Source: DAIDKA01 sp036267975 (lineage in GTDB: Bacteria; Pseudomonadota; Gammaproteobacteria; Steroidobacterales; Steroidobacteraceae). Taken from it: DNA of 64,000 nt. Under the pieces are notes generated by a model. The model worked only from the letters and a program-made list of their open reading frames with translations, ran no database searches and was not told where the DNA came from. This document shows positions 33,083-42,278 of the stretch, in pieces. The first letter of the stretch is position 1. The number at the start of each line of letters is the position of its first letter. The stretch covers positions 1 to 64,000 of the forward strand of contig DATAVA010000041.1 in the NCBI GenBank assembly GCA_036267975.1. Direction: 5' to 3'. Position numbers and translations under genes: made by a program.

Positions 33083-35062
33083 GTGGCGAATGACACACGC
33101 AAATGGCTGACGGCGGCGGAATGTGCGCAGCTGGCGGGGCTGACGGTGCGGGCGCTGCACGTGTACGAGCGTGAGGGACTGCTCAGTCCCAGTCGCTCGG
33201 CCAAGGGCTGGCGGCGCTACGGGCCGGATGACCTGGTGCGGCTGAACACCATTTCAGTGATGAAGGCACTCGGGCTAACGCTCGCGCAGATCGGCGAGAT
33301 GCTGCGTGACCGCACGCCCTCGCTGCTGAGCGTTCTCCAGGTGCAGGCGCAGTCATGGCGGGAGCGCCAGGGTGCGGCTGCGAAAGCCCTCGAACTGGTC
33401 GAGGGCGCGATCGCAACCCTGCAGCGCCATCGGCAGCTCACACTCGAAGAGCTGTGCAGGCTGATGAAGGAGCTGCAGGCACGGAGTAACCCCATGCAGA
33501 AACGCGCGACCCTGATTGCCGACCTGATGAAGGAGCTACTCACGACCGACGAGCAATGGCAGTGGCAGAGCTGGTGGGCCAGCCACCCGCAGGACATGGA
33601 GCAGAACACGGCCTACCTGCGCGAGCGTGCCGAGAGCTTCGCCGAGCTGATCGACCTGCAGCGGCAGGGGGCGGCCCCGAGCGACCCCGCGGTGCAGGAA
33701 CAGATGCGCCAGCAGCTCGCGCTCATTGACCGCTACGGCGTACGCGGGCGCACGGTGCGCATGATGGACTGGAATCGCGAGCTCACGGCGAACTTCATGG
33801 CAATGGGCGCCATCGCGCGCGAGCGTGAACCCGACGCCAAGGTGATGCCGTTTCCGCTGGTGAGCCAGAAGCTGACGACCTTCTACGAGCAGGCGCTGTT
33901 CGCCTCGGAACCGATGCTGGCGTTCCAGCGCGTGCTGGTGCAGGCGCAATCCCTGTTCGAGGCGCGTGTCGAAGCCACTGCCGCAGCGGCCAAGCCCGTG
34001 GTGCAGCAGCTCGAGGCAGTATGTGCGCAGCACGGCCTGGGGGAGCCGCTGGTGTACGTGCGCTTCATGCCGTTCCTGGTGCGGGTCAATCGCCAGGCGT
34101 TGCCGCCGGCGATTGCGCAGGCATACGAGTTCCTGCGCCAGGGTCTCGAGGCGCACGGCAGTCGCGCCGCAGCGCCGGCTGTGCCGCAGGAGGCCCCGGC
34201 CGCCGCACCCGCGCCGACGATCGACTTCACGCCGGGCGAACTAAATGTCGTGCGGTGCGCCTTTGCACGGCAGTTGGGCATGATGGCCGGCGTCATCGAA
34301 CCGCGGCTCGAGGCCGCCTTCGCGTCGGTGAAGCGCGAGAAGTTCCTGGGGCCGGGCCCGTGGCGGGTAATGAGCATGCTGCGGTTCACGTTCATGATGA
34401 CGCCGGATGCGAGCCCGGCGCAGGTGTATGTCGACAGTGCCGTGTCGATCCTGCACGAAAAGGGCCTCAATAACGGTCAGCCCTCGCTGTACTACCGGCT
34501 GCTCGCCGAAGCGCAGCTGCCGCAGGGCGCGCACATCGTGCACATCGGCGCCGGCACGGGCTACTTCACGGCCATCCTGGCCGAACTCACGGGCCCCACC
34601 GGCAAGGTGACCGCGATCGAATACGAGTCGCAGCTCGCCGCCCGCGCGCAGGCCAACCTGCAATCCATGCCGCAGGTGCGGGTCCTGCACGGCGATGCCA
34701 CCCAGGCGCCGTTCGAGCCGGCCGATCTCATTCTGGTCAGCGCCGGGGTAACCCGTCCGCTGGATCACTGGCTCGACCGATTGACGGACGGCGGCCAGCT
34801 GCTGCTGCCGCTGACGCCCGATACGGGCACCGGCATCATCGTGTGCATCCGGCGCCGCGGTGAGCGGTACTTCGCGAAAGTGGTCTCGCCGGTCATGATC
34901 TATCGCTGCGCCGGCGCGCGTGACGCGCAATCAGAAAGTGCTCTGGCGGCGGCCCTCAAGGGCGGCGGTCAGCGCGGAATCGTGCGGTTATATCGCGGCG
35001 CAGCGCAGCCGGCTGAGAATGTATGGCTGCAGGGCGAGAACTGGTGCCTGGCGTATGGTTAG
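33083..35062 (+). CDS. MerR regulator fused to a protein-isoaspartate-methyltransferase-like domain
   Basis: A 659-residue protein. Residues ~8-76 are a MerR HTH: WLTAAECAQLAGLTVRALHV, YEREGLLSPSRSAKGWRRYG and DDLVRLNTISVMKALGLTL. A coiled-coil dimer helix runs to ~130, and a helical domain with TipAS-like blocks (TDEQWQWQSWW, QQLALIDRYG) covers ~140-370. After an Ala/Pro linker the C-terminal ~280 residues resemble PCMT enzymes: ARQLGMMAGVIEPRLEAAF, the SAM motif HIGAGTGYF (487-495), TAIEYESQLAARAQ, and LILVSAGVTRPLDHWLDRL with GGQLLLPL. It starts at GTG 33083 with GGAGGA 5 bases upstream. It may be a ligand sensor whose output is methylation as well as transcription; this is inference. Confidence 0.87.
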   Translation: MANDTRKWLTAAECAQLAGLTVRALHVYEREGLLSPSRSAKGWRRYGPDDLVRLNTISVMKALGLTLAQIGEMLRDRTPSLLSVLQVQAQSWRERQGAAAKALELVEGAIATLQRHRQLTLEELCRLMKELQARSNPMQKRATLIADLMKELLTTDEQWQWQSWWASHPQDMEQNTAYLRERAESFAELIDLQRQGAAPSDPAVQEQMRQQLALIDRYGVRGRTVRMMDWNRELTANFMAMGAIAREREPDAKVMPFPLVSQKLTTFYEQALFASEPMLAFQRVLVQAQSLFEARVEATAAAAKPVVQQLEAVCAQHGLGEPLVYVRFMPFLVRVNRQALPPAIAQAYEFLRQGLEAHGSRAAAPAVPQEAPAAAPAPTIDFTPGELNVVRCAFARQLGMMAGVIEPRLEAAFASVKREKFLGPGPWRVMSMLRFTFMMTPDASPAQVYVDSAVSILHEKGLNNGQPSLYYRLLAEAQLPQGAHIVHIGAGTGYFTAILAELTGPTGKVTAIEYESQLAARAQANLQSMPQVRVLHGDATQAPFEPADLILVSAGVTRPLDHWLDRLTDGGQLLLPLTPDTGTGIIVCIRRRGERYFAKVVSPVMIYRCAGARDAQSESALAAALKGGGQRGIVRLYRGAAQPAENVWLQGENWCLAYG

Positions 35063-35262
35063 CGGTAGATCGTCGTGGCCCGGGCACGACGGCGCGCACT
35101 GTCGATCCATACGATGTTCGCGCCGCGTGGCAGGTCGCGCCGTGCGGGCGGCGGCAGCAGCCCGAGGAGATATTGGTATCGTTGCCGCGCCCATGGCGGC
35201 TCTTCGTAGGCATCCATCCGGTCCTGAGCCCACTGCCGGATTTTGACAAGTTCATCGTGCAT
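35059..35262 (-). CDS. Small hypothetical protein with EPPW motif
   Basis: A 67-residue product from ATG 35262: MHDELVKIRQWAQDRMDAYE, then EPPWARQRYQYLLGLLPPPA and a basic tail. The helix plus EPPW-x4-Y pattern resembles a group of short proteobacterial proteins of unknown function. No clear ribosome site is seen, and the 3' end overlaps the convergent MerR-fusion gene by 4 bases. It may be real but is weakly supported. Confidence 0.45.
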   Translation of the reverse strand: MHDELVKIRQWAQDRMDAYEEPPWARQRYQYLLGLLPPPARRDLPRGANIVWIDSARRRARATTIYR

Positions 35263-35362
35263 GATGGATGTCCGCTGATCGGCGAAACTTGACTGACGCG
35301 ACGCTAACGTCCGGCGCTCGCGTGCGCTGTAGGTCGGCACGCCAAGTCACTGTCATCCGCGC

Positions 35363-36565
35363 TTACCGCAGCGCGGCGCTCACATCGCGGTCGGTGAGCG
35401 TCTCGAGGAATGCGATGACGTCGTCGATCTGCGCATCACTCCACACCGGTGCCTGGCCAGCCGAGTAAGTGAGCGGTGCGTCCGTGACATCGACGTTGCT
35501 GCGCCGCATCGGTGGCAGGTCATCGAACTTCTCGACCTGGCCATGGGACACGGGATACCACTGGCCGGCACTGGTATCCCGGCGCACATAGAACTGCAGC
35601 GCTTTTTTCAGGGTGTGGAAGCGGCCGTTGTGGAAGAACACGCGGCGCGTGGCGATGTTGCGCAGCCCCGGGGTCTTGAACAGGCCGCATGCAGTTGGCT
35701 GGTCCGCCTGGTCGGTGCGCAGCGGACCGCACAGCCCCTCATCGAAGTAGCGCGGATCGGCATTGGCCGTGAGGTCGGGATTGCGCGGCACGCCCAGTGC
35801 CTCGAACTGAAAATCGGTGAACAGCGGGTGCGAGCCATCGGCGCCCCTGGCATCCGGATGACAGGCGGCGCAGTTGCCGCCGCGCGGATCCTCGAACAGC
35901 GCCATTCCGCGACGCTGTGCCGCAGTCAGCTGTGCACGGCCATCCAGATATTCATCGTACCGGCTGGTATAGGGATGGAAGCTGGGATCCTCGAGCTCGA
36001 AACGCGCAAGCGCCGCGCGGGCCGACGCAAAGGCCTGCTGCGGATGGCTGAAGATCTCCTGCCCGAACATCCGGCGGAACTGATTCGCGTAGCGCGCTCG
36101 ACTCAACTTGCGCGCGACGTCCTCCGGACTCGCGTTCGCCATCTCGGTGGGTGCCAGCAGCGAGAAGGCCGCCTGCGCCGCCAGGGTGTTGAAGCGTCCA
36201 TCCCAGCCGAAGCCACCCGTCGGCGGTTCCTCGCCCTCGAGCAGCCGCTCGGTAGGACTGGCGACGAAGGGCTTGGACCATGTCGGGGTTCGATTCAGCA
36301 CGTAGCGCAGCGAGGGCACGGCGCGCAACCCCTGGGTTTGAAGTGCCGGCCCACCCATTCGCGCCGCGGCGCCATCGGGGGGCCCGTAGGCCTGTGCGGG
36401 ACTGTGACAGCTCGAGCACGCCAGCCGCCCGGAGCCGGAAAGCGTCGGGTCGAAGAAGATCATCCGGCCCAGTTGCGCCTGCGCCGACGGCGCGGCCACA
36501 GCGTGAGTGGCCAGGGCGAGGGTGGTGGCGGCGACCAGCGCGAATCGGCACAGGAGCGCGCGCAC
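35363..36565 (-). CDS. Di-haem cytochrome c peroxidase / MauG-family protein
   Basis: A 400-residue exported protein. The GTG start at 36565, 1 base after the preceding stop, gives a signal peptide (ALLCRFALVAATTLALATHAVA). Two c-type haem motifs are visible, CSSCH and CAACH, with LGRMIFFDPTLSGSGRLACSS-type family blocks around the first and TPGLRNIATRRVFFHNGRFHT (read as TPGLRNIA and FFHNGRFHTL) downstream. It probably acts in the periplasm, reducing peroxide or oxidising a partner protein. It is last in a minus-strand run after the phosphoesterase. Confidence 0.9.
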   Translation of the reverse strand: MRALLCRFALVAATTLALATHAVAAPSAQAQLGRMIFFDPTLSGSGRLACSSCHSPAQAYGPPDGAAARMGGPALQTQGLRAVPSLRYVLNRTPTWSKPFVASPTERLLEGEEPPTGGFGWDGRFNTLAAQAAFSLLAPTEMANASPEDVARKLSRARYANQFRRMFGQEIFSHPQQAFASARAALARFELEDPSFHPYTSRYDEYLDGRAQLTAAQRRGMALFEDPRGGNCAACHPDARGADGSHPLFTDFQFEALGVPRNPDLTANADPRYFDEGLCGPLRTDQADQPTACGLFKTPGLRNIATRRVFFHNGRFHTLKKALQFYVRRDTSAGQWYPVSHGQVEKFDDLPPMRRSNVDVTDAPLTYSAGQAPVWSDAQIDDVIAFLETLTDRDVSAALR

Positions 36566-36566
36566 G

Positions 36567-37874
36567 TCAGTGCCGATGCTGGAAGATCGCCTGATCGTTG
36601 CCGATGCCGTCGAGCCGGTAGCCGCTGGACGGATCATCGGCCGCGTAACCGAGGTGGCCACCGACGCGGAAGATGTCCTCGAGGCTGCGCAACAGGCTGT
36701 AATGGTTGTAGGGCTTGGCGGAACGGCTGCCGGGGACGATGAAGGGCGAAACCATTACCGCACCGATGCGATCGCCACCGAAATTTTGCATCACCAGCTT
36801 CACCACCAATGACGGGGTATCGACCACCGTGAGCGTGCGCGACGGCGCCGCCGCGAGGTTGGGACCAGGCTGCTGATGGCAGCAGGTCTGGCCGGGATAG
36901 GTGATGGTCTCGATGGTCTGGCCGGTGGTCGGGTTCTTTGCCATCTCGGGGGTGGCGAACGAACTCTCATCAAAGGTGACGATGAGCAGCCCATCCTTGC
37001 GGTAGGCCGCGGAGGCAAGGATGCGCGGCACCCAGGTCTTCAGGAACTGGTCGGAGGAGGTGAGCCCGCCGGGCTGGCCATTTGCGCAGGTGGTGCCCGG
37101 TGCACCCGTGCCGGCACCATCATGGCCGTCGTTGCAGAGGTTCGGCGTGATGAACACCAGGTTCGGCGTGGTGCGCAGCTGCTGCAGATCCTGCGGCAGG
37201 CGCGCCAGGTTCACGTCATTGGCGGCGCAGGACTTGGCATCGATGATGGAGTGGAAGTACATGAATGGGTTGTGGCGGGTGGCGTAGGCATCCCCGAGCG
37301 GCACCGCGGCGCTGGGTCCCTCGGCCGCGTTGGTACGATCGGTTCCCACGCCGATCAGCGGATGGCCGCACGTTGCCCGCTCGCGCGCGGGGTCGTTGCC
37401 CATGTCCTCCATGTAGCCGCGCCAGGTGAGTCCCACCTGCTGCATCTGCTCCACCAGTGTCCTGACCCGGGTGGAGTAAACGCATCCGCCGCTCGCGACC
37501 ACCTGGCCCTGCGCCGCCCAACCGGTCTGGACGACGTTGTTGAAATTGCCGGCCGTGCCGACCAGCCCCGGCAGGCAGTCATCCGTGGTATCGCGGGTCG
37601 CGGCCTGGCCGCTGATCAGGGAAATGTAATTGTCGAGGCTCACATGGCCCGTGCCGTAGTACTGGGTCAGGAGCGCGCCCATCGGCACCAGTATCTGGCG
37701 CAGATAGGGATCCTGGGTGCTGCTCTCGAAGGTGTCGGCGTAGTTCTTGTTCTCCAGCACGATGATGAACACGTGCCGGACACGGGATGCCGCCGTGGTC
37801 ACTGCAGCCGCGGGGGGACGGGCCATGCACGCGCCCGCCACGAATACGGCCGCTGCCGCCAGCCACATCCTCAC
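36567..37874 (-). CDS. Phosphoesterase-family (PF04185-like) exported protein
   Basis: A 435-residue protein. The N-terminus carries a hydrophobic signal with a lipobox-like AGAC (LAAAAVFVAGAC), suggesting a lipoprotein. Family blocks are HVFIIVLENKNYADTF, TQYYGTGHVSLDNYISLISG, PNLVFITPNLCNDGHD, LLIVTFDESSF and IGAVMVSPFIVPG, as in phospholipase C/acid phosphatase relatives. The Asn/Glu and Asp/His positions expected to bind the metal are present. It starts 4 bases inside the CE15-like gene end (overlap 37871-37874). The natural substrate is unknown. Confidence 0.88.
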   Translation of the reverse strand: MRMWLAAAAVFVAGACMARPPAAAVTTAASRVRHVFIIVLENKNYADTFESSTQDPYLRQILVPMGALLTQYYGTGHVSLDNYISLISGQAATRDTTDDCLPGLVGTAGNFNNVVQTGWAAQGQVVASGGCVYSTRVRTLVEQMQQVGLTWRGYMEDMGNDPARERATCGHPLIGVGTDRTNAAEGPSAAVPLGDAYATRHNPFMYFHSIIDAKSCAANDVNLARLPQDLQQLRTTPNLVFITPNLCNDGHDGAGTGAPGTTCANGQPGGLTSSDQFLKTWVPRILASAAYRKDGLLIVTFDESSFATPEMAKNPTTGQTIETITYPGQTCCHQQPGPNLAAAPSRTLTVVDTPSLVVKLVMQNFGGDRIGAVMVSPFIVPGSRSAKPYNHYSLLRSLEDIFRVGGHLGYAADDPSSGYRLDGIGNDQAIFQHRH

Positions 37875-39397
37875 CGCGCCGGCGCCGTATGGCCTGTCCA
37901 GTGGTCGGCCCAGGCGATGAAGTATTTGAAATTCGGCACATCGGTGTGGCCGCCCTCATGCTGACGCCAGGCGAGCTGGCCATCGAGCAGTCCGACGCCG
38001 ACCTCGGGCTTCTTGGCATGCTGATAATCATCGCCCACGCCCAGATCCTTGGCCCCGAGCAGCCGGAACACCTTGCCGGCGGCGACCGTGGCCATGTAGC
38101 TGCCCTGCTGATCCAGCCACAGCGCATCCCCCATGGAGGGTGACCCGTAGCTGATGAAGGTCGGACGCGGCGCGCACAGCGCGATGAGTTCGGAGGAATC
38201 CACCGGCAGATCGCCCGCGTTCTTCGCTCCGCCGCGCGCCTCCGAGGCACCGTACTTGAGGAAATTTCCGGCCATCCAGTGATATTCGCCCGAGCCGGTC
38301 AGCGATTCGACGGCTTCGCCGAAATTACGCCGATGGGGCTTGGCACCGCCTTCGCCGGAGGAGCCGACCAGCACCATGGCGAAGCGCTGATCGAAGGCCA
38401 TGGTGATCAGCGCCGCCTTGCCGTAGCGCGATACGCCTTCGATGCCCACCTGGCTGGCGGCGATGTCGGGATCGTGACTCACGTAGTCGAGCACGCGGCT
38501 CGCGCCCCAGGCCCAGGCGCGCAGCGCGCCCCAGTCATCGGGCTTACGGGACTGGCCCTTGTTGAGCAGGCCGATGATGCCGCGCGCGAGCCCTGCGCCG
38601 TTGTCGGCCTGCACCGCGGTAGGATCCATCTGCGCCACTGCCCAGCCATCGGCGACGAGCTGCGAAATCGGATCATTCGGCGGCCGCGGAGCGGGGAAGA
38701 ACGGCGGTGTCGGGATCGGTTGCCAGGCCGGATGGGCCTGCAGCGTCGCGGCCAGGTCCGGATTGGAGCGGATCATCGCATCGCGCAGCGCCGCGTTCAT
38801 GCGTGCGACATCGGCTGCCGAGGGCGCGACGGGCGCGGGAAAGGCCGTACCGATCGAGAACATGATCAGCAGCGGCATCGGCCCGGTGTGATTGAGGGGC
38901 TTGATGAGCATCACCGGGAACATGACGTTGATGCTGGGGAAGCTGGAGTTATCGACATGCCCAGTCAGCAGCGTCGCGCTGACGGGAACTGCGCCGAGGC
39001 GCTCGTTCTCGCTGGCCTTGACCGAGAAGCTCACCGGCGGTGTGTTCACCGGCACGCGCCCGAGCACTTCGCGCTCGAAATCCTCGACGATCTGCGGTCG
39101 GCGCTTGCTGTACCACTGCGTCGCGGTGGTTACCTTGGTGCCATCCTTCATGACCAGCGGATCGGGGTAGTTCGGATAGGGGTTGGCCAGCGCCTCGTCG
39201 TAGTTGGCGTGGTCGGGCGCCTTCTCATCGCCGCTGGGCCCCTTGCGCAGCTTGGTGATACCCAGCTGTTGCATCATCTGCGCGTGATCGGCTTCAGTGG
39301 CGCGCGCCATCTCCGCGGGGGCCTGCGCCAAGGCTCCCGTTGCGATGCTGAGCGCGGCCAGACACAGAATCGGGGCAGTGTAGGTCGAGTGCGGCAT
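37871..39397 (-). CDS. CE15-like glucuronoyl esterase family protein, exported
   Basis: A 508-residue alpha/beta hydrolase with a signal peptide (PILCLAALSIATGALAQA). The nucleophile motif is EGVSRYGKAAL, matching the G-x-S-R-x-G-K signature of CE15. Other blocks are YDYVSHDPDIAAS-like LDYVSHDPDIAASQVG, HRRNFGEAVESLTGSGEYHW, LIALCAPRPTFISYGSP and the His region WRQHEGGHTDVPNFKYFI. CE15 enzymes cleave ester bonds between glucuronoxylan and lignin; here the domain is longer than the shortest characterised forms. Its 3' end overlaps the phosphoesterase by 4 bases. Confidence 0.83.
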   Translation of the reverse strand: MPHSTYTAPILCLAALSIATGALAQAPAEMARATEADHAQMMQQLGITKLRKGPSGDEKAPDHANYDEALANPYPNYPDPLVMKDGTKVTTATQWYSKRRPQIVEDFEREVLGRVPVNTPPVSFSVKASENERLGAVPVSATLLTGHVDNSSFPSINVMFPVMLIKPLNHTGPMPLLIMFSIGTAFPAPVAPSAADVARMNAALRDAMIRSNPDLAATLQAHPAWQPIPTPPFFPAPRPPNDPISQLVADGWAVAQMDPTAVQADNGAGLARGIIGLLNKGQSRKPDDWGALRAWAWGASRVLDYVSHDPDIAASQVGIEGVSRYGKAALITMAFDQRFAMVLVGSSGEGGAKPHRRNFGEAVESLTGSGEYHWMAGNFLKYGASEARGGAKNAGDLPVDSSELIALCAPRPTFISYGSPSMGDALWLDQQGSYMATVAAGKVFRLLGAKDLGVGDDYQHAKKPEVGVGLLDGQLAWRQHEGGHTDVPNFKYFIAWADHWTGHTAPAR

Positions 39398-39415
39398 TGG
39401 CGTCCCCTTTTGCCC

Positions 39416-40771
39416 TCATTGTACCGCCAACACCGCACTGACTTCGTCGCTGAAGGCCATGAACTGCCCATCGATGAGCAAGCCGCCGGGTCGCCCCGGA
39501 TCGCGCTGGCCATTTGGCATGCCGTATTCGAGCAGGACGCGCGCGCAGGCGGGCCAGTCGCCGTCGGGCCGGGGTTGATTGCGGCTGGCCCAGGACAGGG
39601 TGCCGCACACATTCGAGCCGAAGCCGTGCGTTTCGGTCCAGCTCGCGCCCTGCTCGAGCAGGAAGCGGGCGAGCGTCGCATCGCCCTGGAACACCGCGAG
39701 GTTCAGTGCGGTGGCCCCCCAGTCCCCGCCGTGCGCATCCAGTGGCCACCCTACCTGCACCATCAATCTGGCCGCAGCCTGCGCGCCGGCCTCGATCAGC
39801 TGCGGCAGCAACGCAAGATCCGTCGCGGGCAGACTGCGGAACAGGTCGGGATTGGCACGCAGCAGTTCACGAGCCTCCTCCTGCAGGGCGCACCCGCACG
39901 CCCCGAGAAAGCGCTCCTGCACTGAACCCGGATCAGTGGGAGCGCCCCAGCGGCTGAGCAAGCACGCGAGGTCGGGCAGCCCGAAGCGGCGCGCCAGCTG
40001 CAACGCGCTGATGCCGCCGGGGGTATGCGCGCGCGTATCGGCGCCGGCGCTCAAGAGGGCTTCGTAGTGCGCCATCGAAACGCGGCGGTGGATCGCCCAC
40101 AGCAGCGGGCTGCCGTAGTGGCTCGTTGGTGGACCCAGCGCGGGCTGATTGGCATCGGCGCCGAACTGCAGCAGCACCATCAGGGGCGTGGGATCGGCGA
40201 AGTCGAAGGCATGATACAGCGCGTTGCTGGGCGCGATCGGCACGCCGGCTTCCAGCAGCAGCCGCGTGATCGCCGGGTTACCCAAGGAGTGATACAGGCA
40301 TTCGCCATCGTCGGGATTGGCGCCCGCGCTGAGCAGCAGCCGCGTCATGTCCAGATGCGAATTCTGCCCCGCCGCGCCATACAGCGCCGTCAGCGCGCCA
40401 AGGGACTGGTTGGGATTCGCGCCGGCCTCCAACAGTAGCTTCGCGCAGGCCAGCATCTGATCCTGCCACTCGGGTAATTGGCACAGGCTCGAGTGCGTGA
40501 CTGCGAGCAGCGGCGGCAGGTTCAAAGGGCCGCCGGCGCGATTCACCCAGGCCGGATCTTCGCTTAAGTGGCGGCGCAGCAGCGCGACGTCACCGGCGGC
40601 GCAGGCCAGGTAAGGGTCCGTGGCCGGCAGGCCCGGGTCATCCGCCAGCCACTGCGCGGCGAGGCGTGGTTTGGCGAGATTGTTGCCGCCGGCGGTTTCG
40701 CCCGCGTACACGAGGCGCAGCCAGTCGTGCGCACCGGCGGGAACGGTTCTTGCATCGCTAGGTTTCACCAT
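39416..40771 (-). CDS. Ankyrin-repeat protein
   Basis: A 451-residue protein made largely of ankyrin repeats. Recognisable units include ACAKLLLEAGANPNQSLGAL, DMTRLLLSAGANPDDGECLY, ITRLLLEAGVPI, LQFGADANQPALGPPTSHYG, YEALLSAGADTRAHTPGGIS and TLARFLLEQGASWTETHGFG. No signal peptide or enzyme domain is seen. The start at ATG 40771 overlaps the zwf stop by 14 bases, which suggests translational coupling; ATG 40795 is an alternative. Ankyrin proteins bind other proteins; the partner is unknown. It occupies the place where pgl would be expected after zwf. Confidence 0.85.
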   Translation of the reverse strand: MVKPSDARTVPAGAHDWLRLVYAGETAGGNNLAKPRLAAQWLADDPGLPATDPYLACAAGDVALLRRHLSEDPAWVNRAGGPLNLPPLLAVTHSSLCQLPEWQDQMLACAKLLLEAGANPNQSLGALTALYGAAGQNSHLDMTRLLLSAGANPDDGECLYHSLGNPAITRLLLEAGVPIAPSNALYHAFDFADPTPLMVLLQFGADANQPALGPPTSHYGSPLLWAIHRRVSMAHYEALLSAGADTRAHTPGGISALQLARRFGLPDLACLLSRWGAPTDPGSVQERFLGACGCALQEEARELLRANPDLFRSLPATDLALLPQLIEAGAQAAARLMVQVGWPLDAHGGDWGATALNLAVFQGDATLARFLLEQGASWTETHGFGSNVCGTLSWASRNQPRPDGDWPACARVLLEYGMPNGQRDPGRPGGLLIDGQFMAFSDEVSAVLAVQ

Positions 40772-42221
40772 GCCATTCGAAACCATCGCGACCAATCAGT
40801 GCGCTCGATGCGGCGGGGCCCCAACTGCCCGCGGTGTAGCCCTTGGGCGCTTCGCCGAGATTCGCCCAGGCCTCGCGAATCGGATCGATCCAGCTCCAGG
40901 CCGCGTCCAGTTCATCGCGACGCATGAACAAGGTGAGATTTCCCTTCACGACATCCATCAGCAGGCGCTCATAGGCATCCAGTGGCCGCTCCTTGAAGGT
41001 GCCGGCCAGGTCCAGCGACAGATCCACGGGCCGCAGGCGCATCACCTCGCCCGGCAGCTTGGTCATGATGGTCAGCGTGATGCTCTCATCGGGCTGCAGG
41101 CGGATGACGAGTCGGTTGGGGACGTTGATGCCGTGCGCCCCTTCAAAAATGTGGTGCGGCACATCCTCGAAGGTCACCACGATCTCGGCGCTGCGGTCCT
41201 GCATGCGCTTGCCGGTGCGCAGGTAGAAGGGCACGCCGGCCCAGCGCCAGGTGTTGATCTCGGCTTTGAGCGCGACAAAAGTCTCGGTCATGCTCCCGGG
41301 CGGCACGCCCGGTTCCTGCAGGTAACCCGGCACCGGCTTGCCTTCGACTGCGCCGGCGCGGTACTGGCCGCGCACGGTCTTCTGCTGCACATCGAGCTCA
41401 CTCATGGGCTTCAGCGCACGCAGCACCTTGAGCTTTTCATCGCGCATGGCATCCGCATCGGCGGAGGCGGGCGGCTCCATGGCGAGAATGCACAGCAGCT
41501 GCAGCATGTGATTCTGGACCATGTCGCGCATGGCGCCGGTCTGGTTGTAGAACTCGCCGCGCCCTTCCGCACCGACATGTTCGCCCACCGTGATCTGCAC
41601 GTGACTGATGCGCCCGCGGCGCCACAGCGGCTCGAACAGCATGTTGCCGAAGCGCAGCGCAATCAGGTTCTGCACCGTCTCCTTGCCGAGGTAGTGATCG
41701 ATGCGGTATATCTGCTTTTCCTCGAAGATCGAGCCGACCAGCTGATTGATGGCTTCGGCGGATGCGCGATCCTGTCCCAGCGGCTTCTCGAGCACCACGC
41801 GCGATTTGGGCGTGACGATCTTGGCGCGGCTCAAGTTTTCGCAGGTCGAGGTAAACAGGTTCGGCGCCATCGACAGAAACATCACGCGTACGCGATCTTC
41901 GCTGCCCTTGAGCTTCGCGGCCAGCCGATCGAAGCCCTCGGGTACCGTGGCATTCACCGACAGGTAATCGACCAGCGCGACGAAGCTTTGCCAGTGTTCG
42001 GCCGTGAATTCCTCGGCGCCGAGGTGCGGGCGAGATTTCGCCTCGAGTTCTTCGAGAAAGCCTTCGCGGCTATGACCGCTGCGGGCCACGGCGATGATGC
42101 GTGAGCCGGCGGTGATCTGCCCGGCGCTGACGCGCCGATACAGGGCCGGCATGAGCTTGCGCATGGCAAGATCGCCGGTACCTCCGAACAGGATCAGATC
42201 GAACGGTTCCAGCTTCTGCAT
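40758..42221 (-). CDS. zwf: Glucose-6-phosphate 1-dehydrogenase
   Basis: A 487-residue enzyme, the usual Zwf length (~490). It shows the cofactor motif LFGGTGDLAMRKLMPALYRR, the active-site block RIDHYLGKETVQN and the substrate region with RTGKRM and PNRLVIRLQPDESI. The ATG at 42221 gives the family N-terminus (MQKLEPFDLILFGG); the upstream in-frame start runs into the divergent edd region. It oxidises glucose-6-phosphate to 6-phosphogluconolactone, feeding Entner-Doudoroff and pentose phosphate routes. It is divergent from edd-eda across 57 bases, a shared regulatory region. Confidence 0.97.
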   Translation of the reverse strand: MQKLEPFDLILFGGTGDLAMRKLMPALYRRVSAGQITAGSRIIAVARSGHSREGFLEELEAKSRPHLGAEEFTAEHWQSFVALVDYLSVNATVPEGFDRLAAKLKGSEDRVRVMFLSMAPNLFTSTCENLSRAKIVTPKSRVVLEKPLGQDRASAEAINQLVGSIFEEKQIYRIDHYLGKETVQNLIALRFGNMLFEPLWRRGRISHVQITVGEHVGAEGRGEFYNQTGAMRDMVQNHMLQLLCILAMEPPASADADAMRDEKLKVLRALKPMSELDVQQKTVRGQYRAGAVEGKPVPGYLQEPGVPPGSMTETFVALKAEINTWRWAGVPFYLRTGKRMQDRSAEIVVTFEDVPHHIFEGAHGINVPNRLVIRLQPDESITLTIMTKLPGEVMRLRPVDLSLDLAGTFKERPLDAYERLLMDVVKGNLTLFMRRDELDAAWSWIDPIREAWANLGEAPKGYTAGSWGPAASSALIGRDGFEWHGET

Positions 42222-42278
42222 CGTGTTCGTGCCCGTAATGCTACCGCTGAGCAGAATAACGCAGTTTTCTTTACAGGA

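Noticed and set aside
35543..42104. Long open frames antisense to peroxidase, CE15-like and zwf genes (for example 35543-36742, 38279-39925, 40620-42104)
   Set aside because: They mirror genes with clear family motifs, have Gly/Arg/His-rich translations with no recognisable domains, and are expected in GC-rich DNA.
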